Source: Terfezia claveryi (Eukaryota > Ascomycota > Pezizomycetes > Pezizales > Pezizaceae). From it: a DNA stretch of 20,114 nt. Of the stretch, positions 9,305 through 18,354 are shown one piece after another. A model generated the notes under the pieces. The model made no database searches. It was not told the DNA's origin and saw nothing but the letters and a program-made list of their open reading frames with translations. The DNA is taken from contig WHUX01000544.1 in the NCBI GenBank assembly GCA_015179025.1, forward strand, positions 1-20,114, written 5' to 3'. How positions within the stretch are numbered: the first letter of the stretch is position 1; each line of letters begins with the position of its first letter. The position numbers and the translations under genes were made by a program.

Positions 9305-9811
9305 TGTAACAACCATGTGTTCAGTTGTCATCACCTGCGATCGCAGGTGATAGGTCATTGCCATTGTTGTCTTTGTCATCACCTGCGATCGCAGGTGATG
9401 GGTTATTGTGTTATCGTTACCTTGCTTGGCTTCCGAGATAGGGAAGCTTATTTTCCCCATTGCCCTGACCGAGTTATGTATATATAGAGCCTGTCCCTCG
9501 TACTGTCGTTGGATCCCCATCCAACGTCTTGTATATCCAATACAGGGCCTTGCTTCTCTCCACATTGGTGCATCTCCCTTGTGCACCTCCTCGCCTTGTC
9601 TCTGCAGCCCAGCTGCCTCCCTTGACACACGCGGCAACTGCTTCCGTGTGTCTCGTGTCCCTTGCCCTCTGCCTCTCTTGCCTCTTGCCCTTGCCCCCCA
9701 TCTCAGCCTCCCCCTGGTCACACACATAGCGTTCCTACGTGTGTGTTATCCGAGCCTTGCCCTTGCCCTGGCGTACCCCTTGGTCGCCTTGCCTCTAGAG
9801 CCGTCGCTACA
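9305..9811 (+). repeat. Element B 3' LTR
   Basis: It runs from TGTAACAACC to GTCGCTACA, 507 bp. U3 carries two copies of the 20-bp palindrome TCACCTGCGATCGCAGGTGA (9331-9350 and 9379-9398), 48 bp apart; the 5' LTR has one. Other differences from the 5' LTR are all transitions, mostly CpG. It is followed by two bases, CT, which match the first two internal bases after the 5' LTR, and then by inverted U3. Confidence 0.92.
9331..9398. promoter_or_regulatory. Tandem pair of perfect 20-bp palindromes in U3
   Basis: TCACCTGCGATCGCAGGTGA occurs at 9331-9350 and 9379-9398 with no mismatch between arms. Decayed versions are in A's 3' LTR (13301-13319 and 13348-13367), and inverted copies lie in 9914-10010. 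Position in U3 upstream of TATA suggests an operator or enhancer; this is inference. Confidence 0.55.
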
Positions 9812-9813
9812 CT

Positions 9814-10028
9814 TGGGGATCCAACGACAGTACGAGGGACAGGCTCTATATATACATAACTCGGTCAGGGCAATGGGGAAAATAAGCTTCCCTATCTCGG
9901 AAGCCAAGCAAGGTAATGATTACACAATAACCCATCACCTGCGATCACAGGTGATGACAAAGACAACAATGGCAATGACCTATTACCTGCGATCGCAGGT
10001 GATGACAACTGAACACATGGTTGTTACA
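9814..10028 (-). repeat. Inverted U3 copy at the 3' end of element B
   Basis: This is the reverse complement of LTR positions 1-215 (compare 9305-9519), with a few substitutions. It starts inside the R hairpin at TGGGGATCCAACGACAG and ends GGTTGTTACA, the reverse of the LTR start. It includes TATA, both palindromes and the complete U3 terminus. The direct target duplication follows it at once, so this end was an integration end. Confidence 0.92.
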
Positions 10029-10033
10029 TATAT
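10029..10033 (+). repeat. 5-bp target site duplication, right (TATAT)
   Basis: This is the second copy of the TATAT found at 3715-3719. It lies directly after the inverted U3 end, and pol of element A resumes here. Confidence 0.9.
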
Positions 10034-13000
10034 ACCCTTTCGATCTATGAAATTAATCTAGAGATTAACAAACTATGGCCTAAAGAGGAATGGAAATCTC
10101 TGGTTCCGGACGAATACTACAAGTTCATAGACCTATTCTCTGAGAAAGCCGCAGAAAAGCTTGCCCTCTTCCAGCCATATGATCACACCATCCTCTTGTT
10201 GGAAGGCAAGACCCCTCCTAATGGACCATTGTATGGAATGTCTTGAGCAGAACTAGAGGCTTTGAAAAAGTACCTAGAGGAAAACTTCAACAAAAGCTTC
10301 ATTCGGCATAGCTCTTCTCTAGCTGGTGTACCTATATTGTTTGTGAAGAAATCAGATGGCTCCCTTTGGTTGTGCGTGGACTATTGCGGCCTGAATGAGA
10401 TCACAGTAAAGAACAGGTACCCTCTACCCCTGATCCAAGAAACATTAGCTAGGTTGTCAAAAGCAAAATAGTTTACTAAACTAGACTTGAGAAGAGCCTA
10501 CAACCTAGTATGGATTGCAGAGGGTGAGGAATGGAAAACAGTTTTTCGCACCCGATATGGCCATTTCGAGTATAACGTTATGCCTTTTGGGTTGACCAAT
10601 GCTTTAGCATCTTTCTAGCACTTTATAAATGACACCCTGTGGGACTTCCTAGATATGTTCTACACAGTCTATCTTGACGATATCCTCATTTACTCGGATT
10701 CCCTGGCTGAATACAAAATCCATATCCGGCAAGTACTGGAGAAACTGGAACAAGTCGGGTTATACCTCAAGCCAGTAAAATGTGAATTCCATGTGCAAGA
10801 GGTGAAGTATTTGGGCTTAATAATAACCACGGATGGTATTAGGATGGACCCCACAAAGGTCTCTGCAATCTAGAAGTAGAAAACCCCCACTAACCTCAAG
10901 GACATCCAGGCCTTCCTAGGCTTCGCTAACTTTCATTGCTAGTTTATATTGGGGTATTTAAGGATTGTAACACCCCTGACGGCTCTCACTAAGACAAAGA
11001 TAGAAGTCAGAACTCCCCTAACCAAATCAACGAAAAGGGCCTTCCAGTGGAATCCAGCAGCCCAGGCCACCTTTGAGAATCTCAAAAAAGCCTTCTGTTC
11101 AGCCCCGATCCTGGCCCATTTTGACCCTAATCATAAATGCATTGTTGAAACTGATACCTCTGACTATGTCTTCACAGGAATCTTGTCCCAGAACAATAAT
11201 AACGGCATTCTCCACCCGGTAGCATACTTCTCTAAAAAGCACTCCCTGGCGGAGTGTAATTATAAGATCTATGACAAAGAATTAAGGGCCATTATAAGAG
11301 CATTCGAGGAATAGAGACCACACCTGGAATCGGCAAAGGGGGTTATCGAGGTCCTCTCTGACCATAAAAACCTGGAGTACTTCACAACCACCAAATTGCT
11401 AAACTACCGACAGGCTAGATGGTTGGAATTCCTCTCTCGGTTTAACTTCAAGATCAGATACCACCCTGGAAAGGCTGGTGGCAAACTGAATGTGTTAACT
11501 AGGAGATTAGGAGATCTCCCTAAAGGGAGGGATAAAAGGCTGAAGTACCAGAATCAGGTAGTACTAAAACCTGAAAATCTCGATCTCGCAGCCAATACCC
11601 TTGCTGATACTAATGCCAATGTGGAAGACCGACCGGACCCTAGGGCAGACCTCCTTCGGCAGGTACAGCAGACATATGTGGAGGACCCCCTGATTAAGGA
11701 AATAGTTGCCGCAGTAGAATCTAGACAACGCCGTCACACCAAGATTTCCCTAGCCGAGTGCACCACTCAGAATGGCCTCCTATACTACTTAAACCGGCTC
11801 TATATACTGGAAGGGGACTTGCGCCTCAGCTTAATTGGGGAACACCATGACACTTTAGCCACTGGCCATCCTGAAGTAGCTAAGACCCTAGAGCTGCTAG
11901 CCAGGCAATACACTTGGATTGATCAGTGGAAAGACGTAGAAAGGTATGTGTGGAACTACTATATTGTAAAAGATCGAAGCCTACCCGCCACGCCCCCTAT
12001 AGAACTTTGAAGCTCCTGGAGATCCCAGACAAGCCCTGGCAGTACTTAACCATGGATTTCATGACTAGGCTACCTGAGGACTCAGGATTCAATGCTATCC
12101 TGATGGTAGTGGACCAGCTAACTAAAATAAGGTATGTGGTACCCTGTCAGGACACTTGCTTGGCTTCTGAGCTAACTACTCTTTACTTGAATAACGTATT
12201 CCGTTACCATGGCCTTCCCGAGTCAATAGTATCCGATCGAGGCCCTTAGTTCATGTTAGACTTCTGGAAATCATTCTACGAGCTCCTAGGAATTAAAGTC
12301 CACCTGTCCATGGCATATCACTCCCAGACTGATGGCCAATCAGAATGAATGAAGGCCATCATGGAACAATACTTGAGGGCTTACACCAGCTATCAATAGA
12401 ACAACTAGGTATCATTGTTGGCTACCTGCGAATTCTCTGCCAACAATCAGTTCTCTGAGACCCTAAAGACCTCACCATTCCTAGCCAATTATGGATGGCA
12501 CCCTCGGTTCGTGAACTCTCTAGCACCTCTGTACAAGGCCAGGGAGAATGCTCTAGCCAAGGAGTTTGCCATGCAGATTTCTGAACTCCACTCTACCCTG
12601 AAAGCTAAGTTGGGTTATGCTCAAGTCAGGCAAGCAGAATATGCTAATAGGTCTAGGTTACTGGCCCCCAAATACCAACCAGGAGACAAGGTATGGCTCT
12701 CTAGCAGACACTTCCAGACAGAATAACCCTCTCACAAGTTGGATCACAAGTTCCTAGGCCCCTATGAGGTGTTAGCAGCTGTAGGCACTTATGCTTATCA
12801 GCTGAGGTTTCCCAAGGATATGAAGTGCCATCCGGTCTTTTATATATCAGAGATCGAGCCAGCCACCGATGATCCCCTTCCCGGGCAAAAGCACCCCCCA
12901 CCTCCTCTAGTAGTGATTGTAGGTGAAAAGGAGTAGGAGGTTGAGGAGGTACTGGACTCAAGGAAACACTATGGATGAGTTCAATATAAGGTCAAGTAGT

Positions 13001-13110
13001 TAGGAGACAAGGAGGCTACCTGGCAACCCGCAGAGGACTTGGAGAATGCACAGGACCTCGTTAGCCTGTTCCACCAACGATACCCGAGAAAGCTCTACCC
13101 AGTCGACTGA
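10034..13110 (+). pseudogene. pol: Element A Pol, main part: RT, RNase H, integrase, chromodomain
   Basis: The frame resumes from 3719 without loss. RT blocks include [16 protein letters not shown] (10331), [13 protein letters not shown], and YLDD at 10670-10681. RNase H follows near [15 protein letters not shown] (11149). The integrase HHCC region is damaged: the cysteines corresponding to Cys 8002 and 8011 of B read Tyr and Val. The DRGP block is at about 12237, followed by GPYEVL and a chromodomain (about 12920-13050). In-frame stops lie near 10243, 10469, 10616, 10871, 10877, 10940, 11312, 12247, 12346, 12397, 12406, 12724, 12934, 12976 and 12994. Many correspond to TGG, CAG, CAA, CGG or CGA in B. 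Only one frameshift is evident, near 11960-11975. The stop is TGA 13108-13110. Confidence 0.9.
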
Positions 13111-13268
13111 TGTTATGACTTTGTATCTTTGTTGTGGTTTGGAGTTGGGGTTATTGTTTTTACCCTTGTTATTGTTTTTAGTCTTGTTGTTATTTTCTGT
13201 GTTGATTTTGCTGGTTGTCATGCCCAGGCCTCCTAGTCGCTAGAGCTCCAGCCTAAAGGGGGGGATAG
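13111..13268 (+). promoter_or_regulatory. Element A 3' untranslated region and polypurine tract
   Basis: A TTG/TTA-rich stretch like that of B is followed by a purine run (about 13255-13265) ending three bases before the LTR. Confidence 0.7.
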
Positions 13269-13748
13269 TATCACAACCGTGTACTCAGTTGTCCTCGCCA
13301 TCACCTGCGACGCAGGTAATAGGTTATTACCATTGTTGTCTTTGTCATCACCTATGATCGCAAGTGATAGGTTATTGTTATCGTTACCTTGCTTGGCTTC
13401 TGAGATAGGGAAGCTTATTTCCTCCATTGCCCTGACTGAATTATGTATATATAGAGCCTGTCCCTCGTACTGTCGTTGGATCCCCATCCAACGTCTTGTA
13501 TACCTAATACAGGACCTTGCTTCTCCTAGTGTTTGTGTACCTCTCTTGTGCACCTCCTTGTCTCGTGAACAGCTCTGCAGCCCTGCTGCCTCCTACTACT
13601 TCTGTGTACCTCTCTCATTCTCAACCTTACCTCCATCCTAGCCTTTTCCCCTAGTCACACACATAGCATTCCTACGTGTATATTACCCTAGCCTTGCCCT
13701 TGCCCCGGCATACCTCTTGGTCACCTTGTCCTCAGAGCCATCGTTACA
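13269..13748 (+). repeat. Element A 3' LTR
   Basis: It starts TATCACAACCG (first G decayed to A) and ends CATCGTTACA. U3 resembles the U3 of element B, with two decayed copies of the 20-bp palindrome. R-U5 matches A's own 5' LTR (CTCGTGAACAGCTCT, then TGCTGCCTCCTACTACT). The mismatch between the U3 regions of the two A LTRs is unusual. Confidence 0.85.
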
Positions 13749-13750
13749 CC

Positions 13751-13786
13751 CATGACATCGTCTATGACATCATCCGTGACATCCAT
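13751..13786. repeat. Short 12-bp tandem repeat
   Basis: Three imperfect units of the form ATGACATCGTCT follow the 3' LTR of A directly. Confidence 0.55.
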
Positions 13787-13804
13787 AACAGGTGTCCATG
13801 ACAA

Positions 13805-13884
13805 GCCTAGTTTTCCTAGTTACACATGTAGCACTCCTACGTGTATCTCACCTTGTTCCTGTTCTCGCTCCGGCATATATCACC
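13805..13884 (+). repeat. Stray LTR U5 fragment
   Basis: The order CCTAG-TTTTCC-TAGTTACACATGTAG-CACTC-CTACGTGTAT-CTCC-GGCATA follows the U5 of A's 3' LTR (13638-13715). U3, R and the LTR end are missing. It is a remnant of a further related LTR beside element A. Confidence 0.6.
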
Positions 13885-14582
13885 AAAAATATTATTTGCG
13901 TCCTATGCGTCCAGAGGTATGGGACACACAAGACGCTTGGGAGACAAACTCAAGATCAGGATACCAAACGCTTGGTGCGTAAGCATCCGGATGCACTCGG
14001 ATGGTGCTCTCATGCCTGATACACAACACTATTGCTTGGCAGGAGGCCCTGTGCCTGGGACACGACTCTGCTTGGAAGCCTTGTACCGACGCAACTTGTC
14101 AGTGAACCCACGCCTTTGATATCTATGTGTGGTCCTTCTGGATCCCTAATATCAATCTGAATTGTAGAACCATTCATGACACTGTAGCAAATTGCAGATC
14201 CATCTTGATGCCGTCACACTCGTAAACTTCGTCACCAACTCTATAGGTCTATTGGGTACTCTTCCCCAATGCTTGCACAAATGCCTACCCATCTTCAACT
14301 CTGGTCTGCTCAGATCTTATGCCACAAACGCTGGGTCCCCGATATGCTACGTCGGAACTGCCTGCGTATCAAGCGGGTGAATCCCATGTGTGCATCCACT
14401 ATTGTACTTAGTTCTACTCTAATATTGCCTTTATTTCATACTTGAGGTACCTAATCTATTCACAAAAAACGTATATTTATACATACATATATAGCAAGAA
14501 AAAGAAAAATCATGTAGCTAAAAAAAAAAAAAAGGCCAGAATGCTGCCATGTCATATGTATTGGGGTAAGATATTTCCGGAG
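13885..14582. other. Unassigned spacer with a poly-A run
   Basis: Short open stretches occur on both strands, but none shows a family motif I recognise. A run of about 14 A lies at 14520-14533, just beyond the end of the minus-strand pseudogene. It could be a homopolymer or the tail of a retroposed sequence; no target duplication was identified. Confidence 0.4.
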
Positions 14583-15000
14583 TTATTCAGTCATCATCCG
14601 TCTCCTCTTCAAGTTCATTATCGGTCTCATGTTCTACGGCTTCCACATTGGTTTCCACATATGAGTTAGAATTAGCCTTTTCTGAGTAGTTATAAGTATA
14701 GAAAGATGTAAACTTATGGGAGTGGTCTTCCTCCTCACGTTGGTTACCCTGCTGGTGGAAGGTGTCAGGAATCCGTTGCCATGTAATGCGAGCTGCTCAG
14801 GTCGCTTGAAGAAGTTCCTGCATAAGCTTGGCCTAAAGGCCAGGTATCACCAACTTTTAGGGGCTGGTCTAATTCCAGACACCCTTTTTGTTGTACAGTG
14901 GCCAAACGTGTGCATATATCTGCCTTTATGGCCACCAATAGGAGCATACATACTCTCCTTGGATGGGCATTCCAGGTGGCCAAAAACCATTGGTACATTG

Positions 15001-15049
15001 CTATATGATTCAGAAAATGAGCTGCCTACGTCGGATTAGAAATACTTAC
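15001..15049 (-). other. Predicted intron 4 of the relic
   Basis: GTAAGT to ATATAG on the minus strand, 49 bp, with CTAAT as a possible branch site. Splicing joins ...STI to TMYQWFL in one open frame. Confidence 0.6.
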
Positions 15050-15276
15050 TGATGGTTGAATCGTATTTGAATTTTGTCGCACTCGGAGGTTCAACATACA
15101 CCCCAATCATCCATACTTTGAGGCAATGTCGTATAGCCGAGGTCATAGGCAAATGAAAACTTCATTGATAGTATCAAAGAAGGATTCATCGCAGTTCCCC
15201 GCTACTTGAGAGTGGAGAAATATTTGCGGAAAATGATTTCTTTTATTTCGCTCCCTCGGAAATACTTTTAGTGGGT

Positions 15277-15336
15277 CTATATGAGTATTAGACAGGTTAG
15301 ACATGTCAGACTCCTGACGCAAGAAGGAAGTTTTAC
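15277..15336 (-). other. Predicted intron 3 of the relic
   Basis: GTAAAA to CATATAG on the minus strand, 60 bp, with TCTAAC and TCTAAT branch candidates. Splicing is phase 0, but stops lie on both sides, so support is weaker than for the others. Confidence 0.45.
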
Positions 15337-15501
15337 CTCTTATCCATCTTTCCAACAGATGAACCGATCCTAGAATAGGAGATAGCTCACCCACTGAGCT
15401 ACCTCGTGTTGGGGCAACTTGTCCAACCCGAAAACGCCCACAATACTGCGTTTACATTCGTAAACACGATGTGAGCGAGTTCGGGAGTGGATGCTATGGA
15501 G

Positions 15502-15553
15502 CTGTGATGGTTTAGATTACCATCCCATGTTACGCATAGGGAGTATTATATAC
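15502..15553 (-). other. Predicted intron 2 of the relic
   Basis: GTATAT to CACAG on the minus strand, 52 bp, branch candidate TCTAAAC. Removing it joins LKIASTH to LHSIHSRTRSHRVYECK in phase 0 and removes a frame break. Confidence 0.6.
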
Positions 15554-15922
15554 ATGAGTACTTGCAATTTTCAAGTGTGGTAGTGTCTCACCGGTTTCCT
15601 TCTATGCCTTGACCCAAGTTACAGATAATAATTGTTAGATTTCCTTTGCATTAAGCATTGGATTTCCGAAAAGGGTATAATGCTGTACATAGGAGGCAGC
15701 TTGATGGACCAGTTCCTTGTATTCGTCAGGAACTGAGAAAAATGAGCAGGATCTGGGCCCGACGCGAGGTGGCTTCTGGATTATGAGTCTAAACTCTTCT
15801 TCCTCCTAAGTATAACCTTCTGAGTTCAAGCTGAATGTATTACTTGGTATGTCACTGGCACTGGACTCAGTGTGGTGGGTATGTGGCTGCCCTCTGCCAG
15901 TAGAGAGTGGCGGTGGCGAGGA

Positions 15923-15980
15923 CTATATACATTATGGTTAGCCAGGCTCATTTTGATTTAGGTGTGGGGGTAGTACTCAC
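15923..15980 (-). other. Predicted intron 1 of the relic
   Basis: GTGAGT to TATATAG on the minus strand, 58 bp, branch candidate GCTAACC. Removing it joins YPSSSRQR to SSPPPLSTG in phase 0. Confidence 0.65.
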
Positions 15981-15990
15981 TCGCTGCCTT

Positions 15991-16053
15991 GAACTCGATG
16001 GGTATGCTGCAGAACTTGATGAGTGTGCTGCAGAACTCGATGGGTGTCCTGCA
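15991..16053 (-). repeat. 21-bp in-frame repeat inside the relic
   Basis: Three units of GAACTCGATGGGTATGCTGCA (one shown is 21 bp with the final A shared) encode a 7-residue repeat of the AAHSSSS type on the minus strand. A period divisible by three fits a coding minisatellite. Confidence 0.7.
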
Positions 16054-16274
16054 GAACATGGTATCTTTGGTGCACCATAATCGATTCGAAGTTTTCTGGC
16101 TAGATGTCTTCAATCTGACTCAGCAAGTCTTTTGGAAGACAGAGCAAGATAGGGAGGCTGTAATACAGTATCCTCATCATCCTCCCCTTCAGTGTCCTCC
16201 TGAAATGAAGAAGATGTAACTGTTCACTGTCGGTTGACTCCTTGGGAGCGTCGGGATATTATGCAAGTAAACCA

Positions 16275-16345
16275 GAGGGACAGGGATAGAAGACAAGGGC
16301 ACAGGGAGGGACAGGGAGGGGATAGGTAGGGAGGGGATAGGGGTA
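16275..16345 (-). promoter_or_regulatory. Pyrimidine-rich tract upstream of the relic
   Basis: The minus strand reads as repeated CCCTCCCTGTCC and CCTATCCC units. CT-rich tracts are common in fungal promoters and 5' leaders, and this one lies just upstream of the relic. It could equally be a simple repeat. Confidence 0.4.
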
Positions 16346-16449
16346 CGTAGGAATATTGGATATGTGAAGTTGTAAATCTTGGATGTTAGATGTAAAGGAA
16401 ATATAGGGGTGAGGGTGGATGAGAAGTGGTCAATGGGTGAAATGCTCAT

Positions 16450-17140
16450 CTATTCTCTTATCTTGAGAAACACAGAACTCAACTATACTAAAACCTGACT
16501 AACTACAAAAGAACTTGACTACATCAGGATAGATATTTCTGTGCCGCAATGCCCCCTGCAGGCGCCCTGATGGACCACCTTGTACCTCTCCTGCCCTCTG
16601 CGTTAGGTCACCCCGACGCTACAATACCATTACCAGGCGCCCTGATGATTGCCCTCTTCTAGCTGCACACTCTAGGAACCCTAGCCCTTGTGTCACTCGG
16701 GCACCATATCTTCCAAGGTACCGCCCTAGTGCCTTGTGTTCCGAGGTGCCACCATGGTGCATGTGTACATCCATGCCTTGGCACAACTACCTGATAGGTG
16801 GACTACTATGTACACTCAGAGCATGGAGGTAATAGCAGCTACACATTGCAAAAACTATGTATGTTTGAATTTCTATATATATAGCTAAGCTATAGATGCA
16901 CTTCGAACGAACCATTCTCTCATGCATCCCACTTGAACTCATCCTATGCATATGCCTCCAGAAATCCTAGCGGTTCCCTGATCTAAGCCGTCTGCAAAGT
17001 CGTTATTACTGTGCTTAGATCTAATAATATCCATATAGCTATTAACAACAGAACGCAATATCGCGAGACTGCACATACCTAGAGCTACCCAATTGCTGGC
17101 TGATGTAGTCATCCACTACCATGAGCAATGCCTATTACTA
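16450..17140. other. Unassigned spacer
   Basis: No convincing coding frame. The phrase CAGGCGCCCTGATG occurs twice (about 16559 and 16636), and GGTGCCACCATGGTGC is a near palindrome. Otherwise I see nothing to name. Confidence 0.4.
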
Positions 17141-18069
17141 GAGCAATTAGCTATGCGTTCCCATAAAGTCCGTGGATTTGCTGGCGAGTTCATGTACCTA
17201 GGTATGTCTACGCATATAGATGGGGAATATCTCGGGAGTGCACTTGCGGAGTCCTAAGAGCAATTAGCTATGCCTTCACATACAGTCTGCTGGTTTTCTG
17301 GCGAGTTCACATACCTGGCTATATCTGTGTCTCCGCATATAGATTGGGGATATATCGGAACTGCACTGGCGGAGTTCTAAGAGCAATTAGCTATACATTC
17401 ACATAGAGTCCGCTGGTTTTCTGGCCAGTTCACGTACCTAGCTATACCTGTGTCTGCACATAGAGATTGGAGATATATCGGAACTGCACTGGCAGAGTCC
17501 TAAGAGCAATTAGCTATACATTCACATAGAGTCCACTGGTTTTCTGGCCAGTTTATGTACCTAGCTCTACCTGTGTCTGCGCATATAGATTGGGGATATA
17601 TCGGAACTGCACTAGCGGAGTCCTAAATGCAATTAGGTAGAGTCTGCTAGTTTTCTGGCCAGTTCATATAACTAGCTATGCCTGTGTCTGCGTATAGAGA
17701 TTGGGGATATATCGGAACTGCACTGGTGGAGTCCTAAGAGCAATTAGCTATACATTCATATAGAGTCTGCTGGTTTTCTGGTGAGTTCACGTACCTAGCT
17801 ATACCTTACACTGGGGGAGTCCTAAGAGCAATTAGACATACATTCACATAGAGTCCACTGGTTTTCTAGTGAGTTCACGTACCTAGCTATACCTGTGTCT
17901 GCGCATATAGATTAGGGATATATCGGAACTGCACTAGCGGAGTCCTAAGAGCAATTAGCTATACATTTACATAGAGTCTGCTGGTTTTCTGGTGAGTTCA
18001 CGTACCTAGCTAGCTATGTCTCCTCATATAGATGAGGGATATCTCGAGAGTGCACTGGGGGAGTCCTAA
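17141..18069. repeat. 123-bp satellite, eight units
   Basis: Units begin GAGCAATTAG at 17141, 17258, 17381, 17504, 17627 (as ATGCAATTAG), 17738, 17826 and 17949. Full units are 123 bp; the first is 117, the fifth 111 and the sixth 88 through internal deletions. Each carries CTGGTTTTCTGG, ACGTACCTAGCTATAC and a GGGGATATATCGG block, and ends GGAGTCCTAA. The edge units (first and last) are the most divergent, as expected from unequal exchange. Confidence 0.93.
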
Positions 18070-18354
18070 CCTCAGCTTGACCTACCGCCGACTGGCTGGT
18101 TGAGTTATCTGTGCAAAGAGGGGGCACACGTACTCTCGTGTTATGTTCATTCACGCATGCCTGGAAATATGTGTCGGTTGATACACCCGACAAATATATG
18201 TGATTGGCAGGAAGGTAGATTGGTGCATGCTGGTGTGACAGATTAGCACATGCATGTTTTAGGCCACATATGCCCGCCAGCCGTGAGATTACCGAAGTGG
18301 GTAATAGGTATGGAAGAGGAGCCCTCATGGCAGGCTTATAAATATGGACTTGTT
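18070..18354. other. Spacer between two tandem arrays
   Basis: No gene recognised. A minus-strand frame crosses it, but that frame begins inside the minisatellite and has no recognisable motif. Confidence 0.4.

Larger units (their letters stand above)
3720..10028 (+). mobile_element. Element B: Ty3/gypsy chromovirus nested in A, with an extra inverted U3
   Basis: The parts are 5' LTR (3720-4178), primer site, gag, pol, polypurine tract, 3' LTR (9305-9811), and then 215 bp of inverted U3 (9814-10028). The whole 6.3 kb, including the inverted piece, lies between two TATAT copies, so the inverted piece arrived with the insertion. The two LTRs differ by about 16 transitions and no transversions in 459 aligned bases, mostly at CpG, plus a 48-bp repeat unit present only in the 3' LTR. 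The coding region has at least a dozen one-base indels but no clear nonsense mutation. It is younger than A because it sits inside it. Confidence 0.9.
1320..13748 (+). mobile_element. Element A: decayed Ty3/gypsy chromovirus, split by element B
   Basis: A runs from its 5' LTR (1320-1776) through gag and pol to a polypurine tract and 3' LTR (13269-13748), with element B removed (3720-10028). The pol codons on either side of B join exactly in frame once one copy of the TATAT duplication is discounted, so the two halves are one element. Coding order is gag, protease, RT, RNase H, integrase, chromodomain, which defines a chromovirus. It carries about 24 in-frame stops but only one clear frameshift. 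No target duplication is visible: the left flank ends GTCCC and the right begins CCCAT. The left flank is satellite and the right flank is not, and the two U3 regions belong to different subfamilies. A may therefore be a recombinant. Confidence 0.88.
14583..16255 (-). pseudogene. Intron-containing gene relic, tentatively DUF6532-like
   Basis: Reading the minus strand, an acidic N-terminal part (EDTEGEDDEDTV, about 16200) leads to a Ser/Ala-rich stretch with a 7-residue repeat. Next come LIIQKPPRVGPRSCSFF, then DEYKELVHQAASYVQHYTLF. CKRSIVGVFGLDKLPQHEVA, FKYDSTITMYQWFLATWNAH and an acidic tail ending ELEEETDDD at 14583 complete it. Four fungal-type introns of 49-60 bp join these blocks, and each splice keeps the frame. 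At least seven in-frame stops (for example TAG in YT-stop-EEEE near 15806) and a shift near 15150 show it is dead. Another shift or a missed intron lies near 14790. The pattern of an NP motif, W..A, R-rich helix and Y...FL.W recalls the fungal DUF6532 family, whose function is unknown; this is from memory and tentative. The true start is not visible. Confidence 0.55.

Noticed and set aside
9017..9727. 236-codon open frame on the minus strand
   Set aside because: It runs antisense through the end of pol, the 3' untranslated region and the 3' LTR of B, and has no family motif. It is a shadow of LTR sequence; parts of it recur at the other LTRs.
14716..15039. 107-codon plus-strand frame
   Set aside because: It is antisense to the minus-strand relic, whose exons and introns explain the region better.
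15143..15394. 83-codon minus-strand frame within the relic
   Set aside because: It is open by chance in a frame that does not join the upstream and downstream exon blocks by any of the predicted introns. I kept the frame supported by splicing, but this part is uncertain.
16189..16449. 86-codon minus-strand frame rich in Pro, Ser and Leu
   Set aside because: It is mainly the translation of a pyrimidine-rich tract. A different frame continues into the relic below it.
17141..18069. Possible CRISPR array
   Set aside because: The units are contiguous 123-bp repeats without unique spacers, and the context is eukaryotic.
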